DNA of 64,000 bases from a bacterium MS4 (lineage in GTDB: Bacteria; Bacillota; Clostridia; Oscillospirales; Acutalibacteraceae). Of this stretch, positions 43,759-53,400 are shown one piece after another. The stretch lies in NCBI GenBank assembly GCA_000752215.1, contig CCFG01000005.1:1-64000 (forward strand), given 5' to 3'. A program made the position numbers and the translations under genes. Position 1 is the stretch's first letter; every line of letters starts with the position of its first letter. The notes beneath the pieces were generated by a model. The model saw only the letters and a list, made by a program, of their open reading frames with translations, did no database searches and was not told where the DNA came from.

Positions 43759-44140
43759 ATTATCACCTGATTTTAGAAGTTGTCTAATGGCATAATATGT
43801 TCTTTACTGCTCTTCCGGCACAACATCCTATGCTGTGCCGGAATTTTTTACAGTCTTATCAAACTTGAAAAACACTTGACTTTTACGTCCCGAATCGATA
43901 AAATGTATAAGTGGCTTTGCAGTAGCCACCGGAATCCTTATCATCAGTATGAATATGGAAGCGTATCGAAGTGGTCGTAACGAGCCGCACTCGAAACGGG
44001 CGAGGGTAAATCCGTGACCAGATTTCGGAAAAGCCCGTGTTTGCAGGGTTTCCGAGCCGCAGAACTCAGGAATCCACAGCTCTATTCTAACACGTTTCTA
44101 ACGCCTGTGCCACCCTGAAAAACGGGGTAAAATTGAATAT
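43759..44140. other. Gene-free stretch with a terminator-like hairpin and a tRNA-Ser remnant
   Basis: It contains TTCCGGCACA/TGTGCCGGAA followed by six T on the plus strand (43813-43849), although no plus-strand gene ends here. A truncated tRNA-Ser-like sequence follows (43957-44005), then a hairpin CGGAAAAGCCC/GGGTTTCCG (about 44025-44055). Confidence 0.5.
43957..44005 (+). pseudogene. Truncated tRNA-Ser(CGA)-like remnant
   Basis: The sequence begins GGAAGCGTATCGAAGTGGTC and runs through a D-arm to CCGCACTCGAAACGG, i.e. acceptor 5' strand, D-arm and an anticodon loop CTCGAAA. After that the tRNA pattern is lost: no long variable arm, no TTCGAAT T-loop and no matching CGCTTCC 3' strand. An intact tRNA-Ser with the same anticodon follows 140 bases downstream. 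Confidence 0.45.
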
Positions 44141-44231
44141 GGAGAGTTGTCCGAGTGGTCGAAGGTGCGAAACTCGAAATTTCGTGTCGGTGTTGAGCCG
44201 ACCTAGGGTTCGAATCCCTAACTCTCCGCCA
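44141..44231 (+). tRNA. tRNA-Ser (anticodon CGA)
   Basis: Acceptor GGAGAGT pairs with ACTCTCC; the D-arm includes GAGTGGTCGAAGG; anticodon stem CGAAA/TTTCG encloses the loop CTCGAAA, anticodon CGA (reads UCG). A long variable arm (GTCGG...CCGAC) and T-arm AGGGTTCGAATCCCT follow. Discriminator G and an encoded CCA end at 44231. The long variable arm is diagnostic of tRNA-Ser. The integrase gene begins its 3' end 39 bases further on. Confidence 0.95.
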
Positions 44232-44269
44232 ATGTCAGCCATGGAAGAATCCGCTTCCATGGCTGTTTT

Positions 44270-45544
44270 TCACGTTTTTTCTCCTTTGAGAATTCGAACC
44301 CCAGACCCTTCATCCAGCACACAATATTTTCTTTCCTCCACTATTCTTTCCTCTCCTGGTATTTCACTCAGCAAGCTATCTATCACCGCTCCAGTGTCGC
44401 GTTTGCTGGCAAAGTCTAAGTGAGCGTAAATGTCGGCGGTGGTGGAAAAATTGCTGTGCCCTAACCAGAGCTGAATGCGTTTCATGTCCACGCCCTCCGC
44501 TACGAGCAGACTGGCGCAAGTATGGCGCAGATCATGGAAACGAATATGCGGCAAGCCATGCTTTTCGAGGAGATAGGAAAAGTGAGCGCTCAGGAACGCC
44601 GGGCTCAACAGATTTCCAAGACTATCCACACAGACATACTCCAAATATTTCGCGCAGTAGCCCTTTCTGCATGCTCTGCGGTATTCCTGCTGACGTGCCT
44701 TTGCTTCCAGCAGGACACGCTCCGGTGTCGGAAGCAGCGGGAGTGTTCGTCTGCTGGATTTGGTTTTCATCTCATCCATCAAAAGCAAGCCCTCCTGCCC
44801 CGCGGCACATCCATCAATGACCTTGTGTTCAATAGCGATTGTCTTTTTCTCAAAATCAATGGAACTCCAACGGACTCCCAATACCTCACTGCGCCGCAGC
44901 CCATAATAGGCTGCCAAGAGAATTGGCACATACAAAACGTCGTCCGTCACCGTCCGTAGCAGCCGATTCAGCTCGTCTCTGGAATAGTAACTGGGCTTGT
45001 ACTTGTTTTTCCGAGAGGGCTTTTCCACAGCGCGGTCCGCCGCGTTGATCTGGATGTATTCCTTCCGGATGGCGTAGTCCAAAGCCATCTTGAGCATAGC
45101 GTGGTATTTGACCACCGAGTTTTCACAGCAACCATCTGTGCGAATGGAGTTATAGAAATCGTCCAGCTGATGGTAATCGAGTTCTACCAGCAGCGTCTTC
45201 TGCGGGCTGAAATAGTCTGTTACGCGTCCTTCTATCATGCTGGTGTAATTGTGAAAGGTAGTCGGCTGAATATGCGGCTTCCGGGTGGCAAGCCACTCAT
45301 AGAGAAAATCCAGAAGGGTCATATCCACCGTTCTGGTGCAGGCCGGCTGGCCGCGCTTTGACGGCGGTAGCTGTGTGCTGTACCGCCGCGTGAGTTCATT
45401 TAACACCTCCTGTGCTTTCTTTTTATTTCCTTTGATCGTGTACCCTGTGCTGATCCATTTAGGCCGTCGCTTGCCCGTATGATCATATAGGTTAAGTACG
45501 GCATAGTATTTGCCGTTTTTCGGCTGTATGCTGCCGGTTATCAT
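44270..45544 (-). CDS. Tyrosine-type site-specific integrase (left)
   Basis: A 424-residue phage-type integrase: N-terminal AP2-like arm-binding domain (MITGSIQPKNGKYYAVLNL), SAM-like core-binding domain, and catalytic domain with Arg in AYYGLRRSEVLG, HxxR in FHDLRHTCASLL, H in QLWLGHSNFSTTADIYAH and nucleophile Tyr in that last segment. It ends 38 bases from the tRNA-Ser gene, the usual position for an enzyme that integrates at the tRNA. It is a diverged relative of the integrase at 60486-61613. Confidence 0.93.
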   Translation of the reverse strand: MITGSIQPKNGKYYAVLNLYDHTGKRRPKWISTGYTIKGNKKKAQEVLNELTRRYSTQLPPSKRGQPACTRTVDMTLLDFLYEWLATRKPHIQPTTFHNYTSMIEGRVTDYFSPQKTLLVELDYHQLDDFYNSIRTDGCCENSVVKYHAMLKMALDYAIRKEYIQINAADRAVEKPSRKNKYKPSYYSRDELNRLLRTVTDDVLYVPILLAAYYGLRRSEVLGVRWSSIDFEKKTIAIEHKVIDGCAAGQEGLLLMDEMKTKSSRRTLPLLPTPERVLLEAKARQQEYRRACRKGYCAKYLEYVCVDSLGNLLSPAFLSAHFSYLLEKHGLPHIRFHDLRHTCASLLVAEGVDMKRIQLWLGHSNFSTTADIYAHLDFASKRDTGAVIDSLLSEIPGEERIVEERKYCVLDEGSGVRILKGEKT

Positions 45545-45676
45545 AGTAATGCCTCCTTGGTAAGGTGATGCTCTTTGCTGCCGACAATTACAGCATATCA
45601 GGTGTTTTTGCTTTGCGCCAATGTGTCAGATTAGTTTGCTTTGCAACAGGGAGTCAATCACATAAGTTTAGAAATT

Positions 45677-46036
45677 TTATTTATTTTCGCGATTTTTATC
45701 CTCGTAAATTTTCCATATCACGGCCGCCAGATGAGAGCAAAATCCCGTGTTGCATGTGCAATGGATATTCTCCAAGAGTTGGCCTTCTACATCAAGATCC
45801 ACCTCAACAAACAGTAGATTTTCATTCTCGATTATTTCGGCATCGTAGCATTCTACGTCATTCTGGTTTAGGTATCTAAGACTTCCACAGCTTAATAGGC
45901 CCTCAATATCCCTTTTCAACCACATTGGATATTCGGCCACAACCTCTGTAAGACTTACTACACTTCTTTTTTGACTGGTTGTCCTTTTCTGGGATACGAG
46001 TTCTCTATTGGATACGGAATGTTTGATATTTTTCAT
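45677..46036 (-). CDS. Small SWIM-type zinc-finger protein
   Basis: A 119-residue protein whose last third reads LENIHCTCNTGFCSHLAAVIW, with the CxC...CxH arrangement of a SWIM zinc finger. The N-terminal half is basic (SQKRTTSQKRS). I choose the ATG at 46036, preceded by AAAGGAAG; an upstream TTG abutting the previous stop is possible. It lies just after the excisionase-like gene and is probably co-transcribed. Role unknown; element-encoded accessory protein. Confidence 0.6.
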   Translation of the reverse strand: MKNIKHSVSNRELVSQKRTTSQKRSVVSLTEVVAEYPMWLKRDIEGLLSCGSLRYLNQNDVECYDAEIIENENLLFVEVDLDVEGQLLENIHCTCNTGFCSHLAAVIWKIYEDKNRENK

Positions 46037-46050
46037 ACAGCTTCTTCCTT

Positions 46051-46272
46051 TCAATATGTATTTTGTTCGTTTTTTATTTGTGCCGATAGATCGGATTCTT
46101 CATTTTGCAGCAAAAAGTCAATCACATAAACCTTTGGGATTTTATACGACTTCCCAACCTTACGGCCTTTGATCTGACCGGAAGTGATAAGGCCATAAGC
46201 GTGATGGCGGCTGATACCCAGCATTCTTTGAAGTGTATGTACGTCAATCACATCCGGGTATTGTCGGAACAT
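46051..46272 (-). CDS. Excisionase-like helix-turn-helix protein
   Basis: A 73-residue MerR/excisionase-type DNA-binding protein: DVHTLQRMLGISRHHAYGLI is the HTH and GRKVGKSYKIPKVYVIDFLL the wing, as in helix_turn_helix_17 proteins used for excision of integrative elements. It lies upstream of the left integrase on the same strand. The only strong ribosome binding site (AGGAGG) is about 38 bases ahead of the ATG, with no nearer in-frame start, so start use is uncertain. Confidence 0.75.
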   Translation of the reverse strand: MFRQYPDVIDVHTLQRMLGISRHHAYGLITSGQIKGRKVGKSYKIPKVYVIDFLLQNEESDLSAQIKNEQNTY

Positions 46273-46977
46273 GTGTTTATATGCAGTGCGAGTTTGTAGT
46301 ATATAAATCCCTCCTATTACAGTTATTTTGGAGTCAGAGCCCGGCAGATAGCCGGGCTCCCTTCCATCTTACTATATTACAAAAACCGATTATAAGCTTT
46401 CTGGATTATTAATAAACGCTCGGCTTCCGGGCCATTTCCTACGCCGCTTTCGTTACGCCGCGTATACTCGTTTCCTCGGGCTGCGCTATGAACAATTCAA
46501 TTGGCGGGCACGCTCATCCATGTGGATTTCATGGCATGCTATCCCCCAAACCCGTATAACTCCCGGAACCGGCTATGAACTTGTCAAGGTACTGATAGAC
46601 CCCTTTGTTTTCGGTCTTGCTTATTAAACAGAGGATGACGATGTGAACTTCTGCAAAAATAAAAAATAATTTGAAGAAAATTTAGAGGGTGCCTATTATA
46701 CCAAAGAGTGCGCGTCATTTCACCAATATACAACTCGTGCCTTTTTATTTTACAACATCAAATCAGTTGTTTTAGTCAATATATCTTGTAAACAAGCGAT
46801 GTTATGTTGAATTTAAGAAAAATATGTAGTATAATATACACTAATAATTAATTATATGACCTTTAAGTTTTTTGTGTTGATGAGCAATTAAACGAAACAT
46901 TAATTATTTAGAATTGTTTAATAGTTGAAACTTAAGAGATTTAATAAGTTCTTATTTAATAATGAGGTGCAGTGGCC
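46273..46977. other. Long gene-free stretch upstream of the defence operon
   Basis: 705 bases without a supported gene. A perfect GAGCCCGGC/GCCGGGCTC hairpin (46337-46359) comes first, then a GC-richer patch (about 46405-46600) that looks like leftover sequence from another source, then very AT-rich DNA from 46640. It ends with the promoter at 46807-46835 and a leader of about 135 bases before the XRE gene. Confidence 0.5.
46807..46835 (+). promoter_or_regulatory. Promoter of the defence-operon regulator
   Basis: TTGAAT, a 17-base spacer and a perfect TATAAT. Predicted start near 46842. Confidence 0.65.
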
Positions 46978-47175
46978 ATGTCAGTAGATTATAAAAAGCT
47001 TTGGATTTCACTAATAGAAAAAGATATGACTAAACCACAATTGAGACAGATAGCCAACTTATCTCCTGCTACACTTACAAAGCTAAATAAGAATGAATGT
47101 GTTTCCATGGAGATTTTAATACGGATTTGTAAAGCATTAAAATGTAATATCGGTGATGTTGTTGATATAATTTAA
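46978..47175 (+). CDS. Cro/C1-type HTH regulator of the defence island
   Basis: A 65-residue HTH_26-type protein (MTKPQLRQIANLSPATLTKL, then VSMEILIRICKALKCNIGDVVDII). This compact family commonly heads restriction-modification and defence operons. The ATG at 46978 has GAGGTG eight bases ahead; a GTG six bases earlier is too close to it. Probably controls the operon that follows. Confidence 0.85.
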   Translation: MSVDYKKLWISLIEKDMTKPQLRQIANLSPATLTKLNKNECVSMEILIRICKALKCNIGDVVDII

Positions 47176-47280
47176 CATCTCACTGCGGCCCAATCATAAA
47201 ATTACCTTTATACCGCAAGGAATATATTCTAATTAGTAGAACTACCGATATCTACAACATGACCGAAGATTTATTGCAAT

Positions 47281-47505
47281 ATGACCTCCTCCCACGAGTC
47301 ACAAGAATTCAAGGCAGCTTTTTCAATGCGTATAAAAATATATAATTACTTGTCTAGTACTTGTCCAGGATCAAATCCAGAGATCGTAGAGACTTCTAAT
47401 AAAAATCGTATAGTTGCCACTCTTTCAGATAAGGATTATCTTAAAGTGTTAGATAAAAAACTGGGTGAAGAACTGTCTGAATATCGTAAGACTCAGAGTA
47501 TTTAA
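47281..47505 (+). CDS. Hypothetical 74-residue ORF, possibly a gene fragment
   Basis: The C-terminal half (VETSNKNRIVATLSDKDYLK...) looks protein-like, but the start ATG has no ribosome binding site. In the neighbouring frame a second protein-like stretch (MTEDLLQYDLLPRVTRIQG, from 47259 to about 47345) runs into this one. A frameshifted remnant of a single gene fits as well as a real small gene. I do not recognise the family. Confidence 0.35.
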   Translation: MTSSHESQEFKAAFSMRIKIYNYLSSTCPGSNPEIVETSNKNRIVATLSDKDYLKVLDKKLGEELSEYRKTQSI

Positions 47506-47514
47506 AGGGCTTGC

Positions 47515-47635
47515 CACCTGCTTGAGGTTATCCAAGTCCGCGTTATTGCACCCAGATATTCAACGGACACATTGAAGCGGCTAAACGCGATGGCTTTTAT
47601 AGCATAATTATTCTTAAAGGAATTCAAGAGATTTA
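47515..47635 (+). pseudogene. Remnant of an unidentified coding sequence
   Basis: One frame reads GLPPA, an in-frame TGA, then GYPSPRYCTQIFNGHIEAAK and on to ILKGIQEI and a TAA that overlaps the next ATG (TAATG). The composition is that of a real protein tail, and the stop/start overlap is typical of an operon. No upstream portion can be traced, so I take it as a decayed gene of this operon. Confidence 0.35.
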
Positions 47636-47803
47636 ATGATGGAAAGTATGCCAATTCTTGAGCAAATGTACAATTTTAGTTGTACACGCTCATCGAAAGA
47701 TATGCAGGAGCGTTATGCAAACTTGCCGTATTTAGCCATAAAGTGTGCTACAATTATTAATAAAATGCAAGTAGGGATTAATCGACAGCATTTTTGCTTT
47801 TAA
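47636..47803 (+). CDS. Small hypothetical protein in the defence operon
   Basis: A 55-residue ORF (MMESMPILEQMYNFSCTRSS...) with a helical, lysine/tyrosine-containing middle (RYANLPYLAIKCATIINKM). Its start overlaps the stop of the preceding remnant. The ribosome binding site is weak. Small proteins of about this size accompany many DNA-modification operons; whether this one is real needs expression data. Confidence 0.4.
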   Translation: MMESMPILEQMYNFSCTRSSKDMQERYANLPYLAIKCATIINKMQVGINRQHFCF

Positions 47804-47828
47804 AACACAGTAGGAGCAGAGTTAGTAT

Positions 47829-49541
47829 ATGATTAAATATAAATGCCCACAATGCAATATTACGACAGACTTTTCTGAATGCCCACATTGTGGACAGAGA
47901 ACAGTTCTATCGTCATCTACTGTTTATTGGTGTGATAGTTGCAATATCCCAACATATGACGAAATTTGCCCAATATGTGGAAATTCTGGACATCGCATAG
48001 GTTCAGATGCGCGACCCGTTTTTCCAGAGGAAAGACTTCTTTTAGAAATAATTCTTGATTGTCCGCTTAAATATAAAGACTCTTCTGTTTGGAATACATC
48101 AGGAAACAATTACTTTGTTGATGGAAAGAAAATCAACTTCACCGCTAGCCAGACAAAAAATATGAATCCTGACGATATCCGTAAGCAGCTTGAAAAATAT
48201 TCAGCAGAAAATACTTATACAGCTTTCAATTCAATAATTAAAAGATTTCTAAAGGCTAATAGAATGAGATACAATTATATCTCAAGTGAAGCTTTTCAGT
48301 TTATTAAGAAGATGGCGGAGAGTTATGATGCTAGCGAAATGTACGTTTCCTTTAGTGGAGGAAAAGATAGTACAGTTGTATCAAGCCTTGTAATGAGGGC
48401 GTTGAGTAGAGAGGACATTCTCCATGTATATGGCGACACAACTCTTGAATTTCCAGAGACGGAGCAATATGTTACAAGATTCAAAAAAGCTAACCCTAAA
48501 ACACCTGTCTTAATTTCAAAAAACAAGGACAAAGATTTCGTAGAACTTTGTGCGCAGTTAGGGCCTCCAAGTCGTGTTATGCGTTGGTGTTGTACTATTT
48601 TTAAGACCGGTGCTATTCAAAGAAAAATCACGTCTTTATTCCGCGGAAAAAAACGTATCCTTACTTTTTTAGGAATTCGTCGCAGTGAGTCTACTTCTAG
48701 AAGTAAATATGATAGGGAATCAGACAGTCCTAAAATAGCTGTTCAAAAGACAGTCTCTCCCATTATTGATTGGATGGATTTTGATATATGGCTCTATATT
48801 CTTAAAACTGGCGTAGATTTCAACCTCGCGTACAGGCTTGGTTATGCACGAGTTGGATGCTGGTGCTGCCCCAATAACAGTATTTGGTCAGAGTTTATGT
48901 CAAAAGTTTATATGCCAGAGCAGTATGCGAGATTTCATGAAATGCTATTAGATTTTGCTAAAAAAATTGGCAAGCCCGACCCCGAGGTATATGTCGACGA
49001 TGGTAAGTGGAAAGCGCGCCAGGGTGGTAATGGACTCGATTATGCCCAACGTTCTTTCCTGACATATGAACCCTGCGTTCTTCAGGAAAACACATTAAAC
49101 TTTGAACTACAGAGGCTAATTACAGAAGATCTTTATGAGCTTTTCAAGCCTTTTGGCTATCTAAATAGAGAGATTGGCAATGCCCGGCTTGGCGAGGTCT
49201 TTGTGACCGACAAAAATGGAAATTTCCTTCTTAAGCTACAAGGAAAAATTAACACTAAAACTCTTAAAGTTAGTATACTGAGCAAGAGAGTCGCTAATTG
49301 TACAAGTATCAAGGCGGTTGAGGATAAGGTCAAATGCCAAATTACCAAATACCAAATGTGCATGGGTTGCCTTGGTTGTGAGAGCGCCTGTATGCACGGA
49401 GCAATTAGCATACTAACAGACCATTCTGGCTTGATTTCCTATAAAATTTCAGACCAGAAATGTGTACGTTGTGGCGCTTGTATCGGTCATTTCGATGGTG
49501 GATGTTATATGCGAAAAGTTATGACCGTAAAGAGAAACTGA
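47829..49541 (+). CDS. PAPS-reductase/DndC-like sulfurtransferase with zinc ribbons and ferredoxin tail
   Basis: A 570-residue protein. Residues 1-52 hold four CxxC pairs (C6/C9, C18/C21, C35/C38, C47/C50), two zinc ribbons. The PP-loop ATP-pyrophosphatase domain has SGGKDS at 176-181 and the cysteine-rich segments MRWCCTIFKTGA and GYARVGCWCCPN, reminiscent of the cluster-binding cysteines of DndC and SspD. The C-terminus carries a two-[4Fe-4S] ferredoxin motif (CMGCLGCESAC, then CVRCGACIGHFDGGC). In DNA phosphorothioation the DndC/SspD enzyme activates the DNA backbone and transfers sulfur from the cysteine desulfurase. Here the built-in ferredoxin suggests redox chemistry on the same chain. 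Two bases of operon spacing shy of the DUF4007 gene's ribosome site. Confidence 0.85.
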   Translation: MIKYKCPQCNITTDFSECPHCGQRTVLSSSTVYWCDSCNIPTYDEICPICGNSGHRIGSDARPVFPEERLLLEIILDCPLKYKDSSVWNTSGNNYFVDGKKINFTASQTKNMNPDDIRKQLEKYSAENTYTAFNSIIKRFLKANRMRYNYISSEAFQFIKKMAESYDASEMYVSFSGGKDSTVVSSLVMRALSREDILHVYGDTTLEFPETEQYVTRFKKANPKTPVLISKNKDKDFVELCAQLGPPSRVMRWCCTIFKTGAIQRKITSLFRGKKRILTFLGIRRSESTSRSKYDRESDSPKIAVQKTVSPIIDWMDFDIWLYILKTGVDFNLAYRLGYARVGCWCCPNNSIWSEFMSKVYMPEQYARFHEMLLDFAKKIGKPDPEVYVDDGKWKARQGGNGLDYAQRSFLTYEPCVLQENTLNFELQRLITEDLYELFKPFGYLNREIGNARLGEVFVTDKNGNFLLKLQGKINTKTLKVSILSKRVANCTSIKAVEDKVKCQITKYQMCMGCLGCESACMHGAISILTDHSGLISYKISDQKCVRCGACIGHFDGGCYMRKVMTVKRN

Positions 49542-49552
49542 GGAATGTGAAA

Positions 49553-50425
49553 ATGGAAAAAAAAGAATACAGACTTAAAGGTCATGAATCATTTATACTA
49601 CGTGAAGGTTGGGTGACAAAAGGGCTTAGAGCAATATGTGAAGATAATAATGTTTTTTTGAAAAATAGTGGTGCCGATGCCTTAGGTGTTGGTACGAACA
49701 TGGCTAAAGCGATCCGTTTCTGGTTGAGAGCCGCTGGACTTACTCAGGAAGTCCAAAGGTCTGGAGTTGCACTATCTGAACTGGGAAAGTTGATCTATCA
49801 AAAAGATCCCTACTTGGAAGATATTTTTTCTTTATGGATATTGCATTCCAATATTGTCCGCAACGTACAGCAAACCACCTCATGGAATCTTTTTTTTAAT
49901 GATATTGATGTTACCTCCTTTAATAAAAAAGAGCTCCTTTCAATGCTAACTGATAAGATTATTGAATATACCGGAAATGAAACACCATCAGAAAGTTCCA
50001 TCGCCGGAGATGCCGCTGCTATTTTGGCAATGTATACGGATGGTAAAGATGTTTCTGATGACCCCGAAGACAAAAAAAATAGTCCGTTTTGTGAGCTGGG
50101 TCTGCTCCATAAGTTGGGAGTAGGCTACAAACGGACACGGCCCGCTATTAATCTGATAGATCCGTTGGTCATCTATTACTTGATGGCAAATGACCTGCTC
50201 AAAGAGCGGGTTCTTTCGATTGATACTGTGGTCTCAGGAAGAGACATGCCAGGCAAAATCCTTAATATGAACAGGCTTACTATTAACGACTGCTTAGATG
50301 CATTACATAACAAAGAATATATCATTGTTAACAGAACCGCTGGATTAGATGTAATTTATCCTGCAAATAACCTGACTGCTATTGAGGCAATAAAAAAACA
50401 TTACGAAGGAAGCAGTATTCAATGA
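49553..50425 (+). CDS. DUF4007 family protein
   Basis: A 290-residue soluble protein starting MEKKEYRLKGHESFILREGW, with LGVGTNMAKAIRFWLRAAGL and EDIFSLWILHSNIVRN as recognisable DUF4007 segments. The family is repeatedly found next to PAPS-reductase-like genes in prokaryotic defence loci, and its biochemical role is not known to me. The fold looks largely helical with winged-helix-like parts, so DNA or protein binding is possible. I use the ATG at 49553 (GAGGA at eight bases). Its stop overlaps the next start (ATGA). Confidence 0.82.
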   Translation: MEKKEYRLKGHESFILREGWVTKGLRAICEDNNVFLKNSGADALGVGTNMAKAIRFWLRAAGLTQEVQRSGVALSELGKLIYQKDPYLEDIFSLWILHSNIVRNVQQTTSWNLFFNDIDVTSFNKKELLSMLTDKIIEYTGNETPSESSIAGDAAAILAMYTDGKDVSDDPEDKKNSPFCELGLLHKLGVGYKRTRPAINLIDPLVIYYLMANDLLKERVLSIDTVVSGRDMPGKILNMNRLTINDCLDALHNKEYIIVNRTAGLDVIYPANNLTAIEAIKKHYEGSSIQ

Positions 50426-53400
50426 GATTAAAAGACCTTATAAGAATTGATTCTCGATTTGAAAAATCGGTCAATCTGCTTCTGGACTTGAATGTTCAAG
50501 CAAAACTCGACGGATATATCCCTACCCGCTCTTCTGTAAAAATTCTCGGTGGATATATAGATGAAATTATGCATTTCAGTGGGAATCGTGCTTCTGTTTT
50601 GATTGGCCCCTATGGCAAGGGAAAAAGCCATCTTCTTCTTGTGATGCTAGCAATGCTTGCGAATAACAAAGATGTCTCCACGGATGCCCTATTAGCTCGT
50701 ATTGACTCCGTTAGCCCCGAGGTTGCAGACTCATTGCGAGTTGTCAAAAATTCTATTGGTCCCATGCTTCCGGTAATTATTAATGCAGGGAACGGCAGCC
50801 TTAATCAAGCCTTTATGCGGAGCCTTACACAGGCCTTAAATCGCAATGGGCTTCAGGATGTCGTTCCTGACAACTACTATTCAGAAGCTGTAAAAATGAT
50901 ACACCGGTGGAAGACTTCTTTTCATGATACTTACAATGCTTTTTGTAAAGAACTTGGCAGCATAGACGCTGATGAATTTATAAAGGCTCTAAATCTCTAT
51001 GACGAAAAGGCGCTCGTTCTTTTTAAGAAGCTTTACCCTGGACTAACTTCCGGCGGAACCTTTAATCCCATTGTCGATGACGAAATTATTTCCGTTTACC
51101 AGTCTGTTAATCGCATTTTAAGAACTCGCTATAATTATGGTGGTATCTACATCATTTTTGATGAGTTTAGTAAATATATTGAGGGGCATCAGATGGATGG
51201 CTTCGCCGAAGATATGAAGTCTCTCCAAGACATGTGTGAGCTTTGCAATGCTTCTAGAGATGAGCAGCTCCATTTGACTTGTGTTGCACACAAGAGCATT
51301 AAATCTTATGGTTCTAGTTTATCAAAAGAAGTTCTCAATGCTTTTAAGGGTGTTGAAGGTCGTTTAAAAGAAATATTCTTTATCGTCTCCTCACAAAACA
51401 GTTATGAGTTGCTTTCTGATGCCATTGGAAAAACTCCTAAATTTGATGCTTGGGCAAGTAATAATGCCTACTATAAGGAGCTATTAGACGAAACATTTAC
51501 TATCAAGGCATTCAGTTCCCTTTTCACCCAGAAAGACTATGAAGCCATTGTTGGAAAAGGCTGTTTTCCGTTAACGCCAATTGCGGCAATGCTTCTTTTA
51601 AGTTTAAACGAAAAGATTGCACAGAATGAACGAACTCTTTTTACGTATATTACCAGCAGGGATTCGGGTGGTCTCGCCCTCTATATTGAGAAGAGCAGAT
51701 CGACAGAGTTCGTGGGTGTAGATAGCATTTATGATTACTTTGTTCCTTTGTTCAAGGAAGAATCACAGTCTGATATTCATTACGAATGGCTGAAAGCTGA
51801 TTATGCGCTCTCTATGACTGACGATTATGAAGAAAGCCTTATTATTAAAGCAATTGCCGTAATTCGAATGGTCAACAAACTGGATGAAATTAATGCTTCT
51901 GACAAGTTCATTCGACTTGTTAGCGGACTACGGCGGCTAACCTGTGAGCGTGCCATTCAACGATTAGTTGACGCAAAACTGATTGAATTGAAGAAACGAA
52001 CCGGCGCATACGAATTTAAAAATAATGTTGGTGTCGATGTAGAACTGGCACTTTCTGATTGCATTAATAAGCATTTTGCAAAAGTAGATATTGGCTCTGT
52101 TATCATAGAAGTTGCTAAAGAGAAGTATGCGCTTCCAAAGAAACATAACCAAGAGTTTTATATGACCAGGTATTTCAACTATGCTTTCATGGAAGAGGTG
52201 CAATTTTTGGCCATGAAATCCACTTCTTACCTGGAATGGCGAAACCGTCCGGATGGAATTGTTATATTTCTTCTACCGAACGAAACCATGAATAAGATTT
52301 CTATTAAGGAACATGCAAAAAGCATTGGTGATAGTTGTTTAGCAGTCTGCCTGCCTAACGTCATTCAGGACTGTACCGATAGAATACAAACAATGCTTGC
52401 GGCAAGGTATTTGTATAACTCTCCAGCATTTTTGGACGGAAATGATGTTTTGAAAACAGAGCTTGCAAACATTGAAAAAGACTGTATAAGTGAAATTAAT
52501 AAGTGGATTTCTGATACTTACTTTCCTTTAGGTGATGTTTTTGGTGTTGAGGGCCGTATTGCAATTGGACCATTTGGCCTGAACAGATTAGTAAGTGATA
52601 TTTGCGATGCTGCCTATCCCAATACCCCTATAATCAATCAAGAACTAATTAACCGACATGAGCTATCCTCCCAAATTGCGAAGGCACGAAATATTATCCT
52701 GGAAGACCTTCAAAGTGGGCAGAATTGTGAAAAATACAAAACTGGAACTAGTGCAGAATCTACTATCTACAGAGCGGTTATGCTTCATTCCCAAGACAAA
52801 GGAGGGCTTACTCTAGTAAGACAAGAGATTGAAGCGTTTATTCGATCCTGTGTAGGAGAAAAGCAGCCTTTTGAGATGCTCATTGATAGACTAACAAAAT
52901 CTCCTTATGGCATGAGAATAGGTGTTCTTCCCATCTATATACTCGACTGCCTACTGCACCAAGATGACATGCCCATCATTTACTTTGGCAACAAGGAAGT
53001 TGTGCTAGACGTTGAGACAATTACAAATCTAGTGAAGAAACCGAAAGGTTATAATCTTTTTATAGAAACAGAGACAGCCCAAAAGCGAGAGTATATCATC
53101 GGGATTGAAGATACATTCTCTGACTTTAGTGGGTATTGTAGGGAAACCGATAAGCAGAATCGGCTTTCTAGAATCTCGTGTATTATGCAGTCATGGTATC
53201 GATCGCTTCCGCAGACATCTATGACCTTTTTGGAACCAGATTATGACGGCCAAGATATGAAACAACTAGTTGGATTTCGCAAAGTTTTTGCAGATCTTTA
53301 TCTCAATCCTCGAGATGTTTTGTTTGATTACATACCCCAAATTTTTGATTCAGAAAGCCTAGATTCGATATTGAATTCTATTAGAAAAGCCCGGAAAGAC

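Noticed and set aside
43813-43849. Terminator implying a missed plus-strand gene upstream
   Set aside because: The hairpin with T-run is convincing, but no plus-strand reading frame or RNA gene ends before it; the adjacent genes are on the minus strand.
43900-44100. Possible SRP RNA, 6S RNA or other structured RNA gene
   Set aside because: The conserved SRP GGAA/tetraloop pattern and a 6S-type long open duplex are not seen; a truncated tRNA-Ser explains the first part better.
46405-46600. Fragment of a coding sequence in the GC-richer patch
   Set aside because: No frame stays open long enough or looks protein-like; it remains unexplained sequence.
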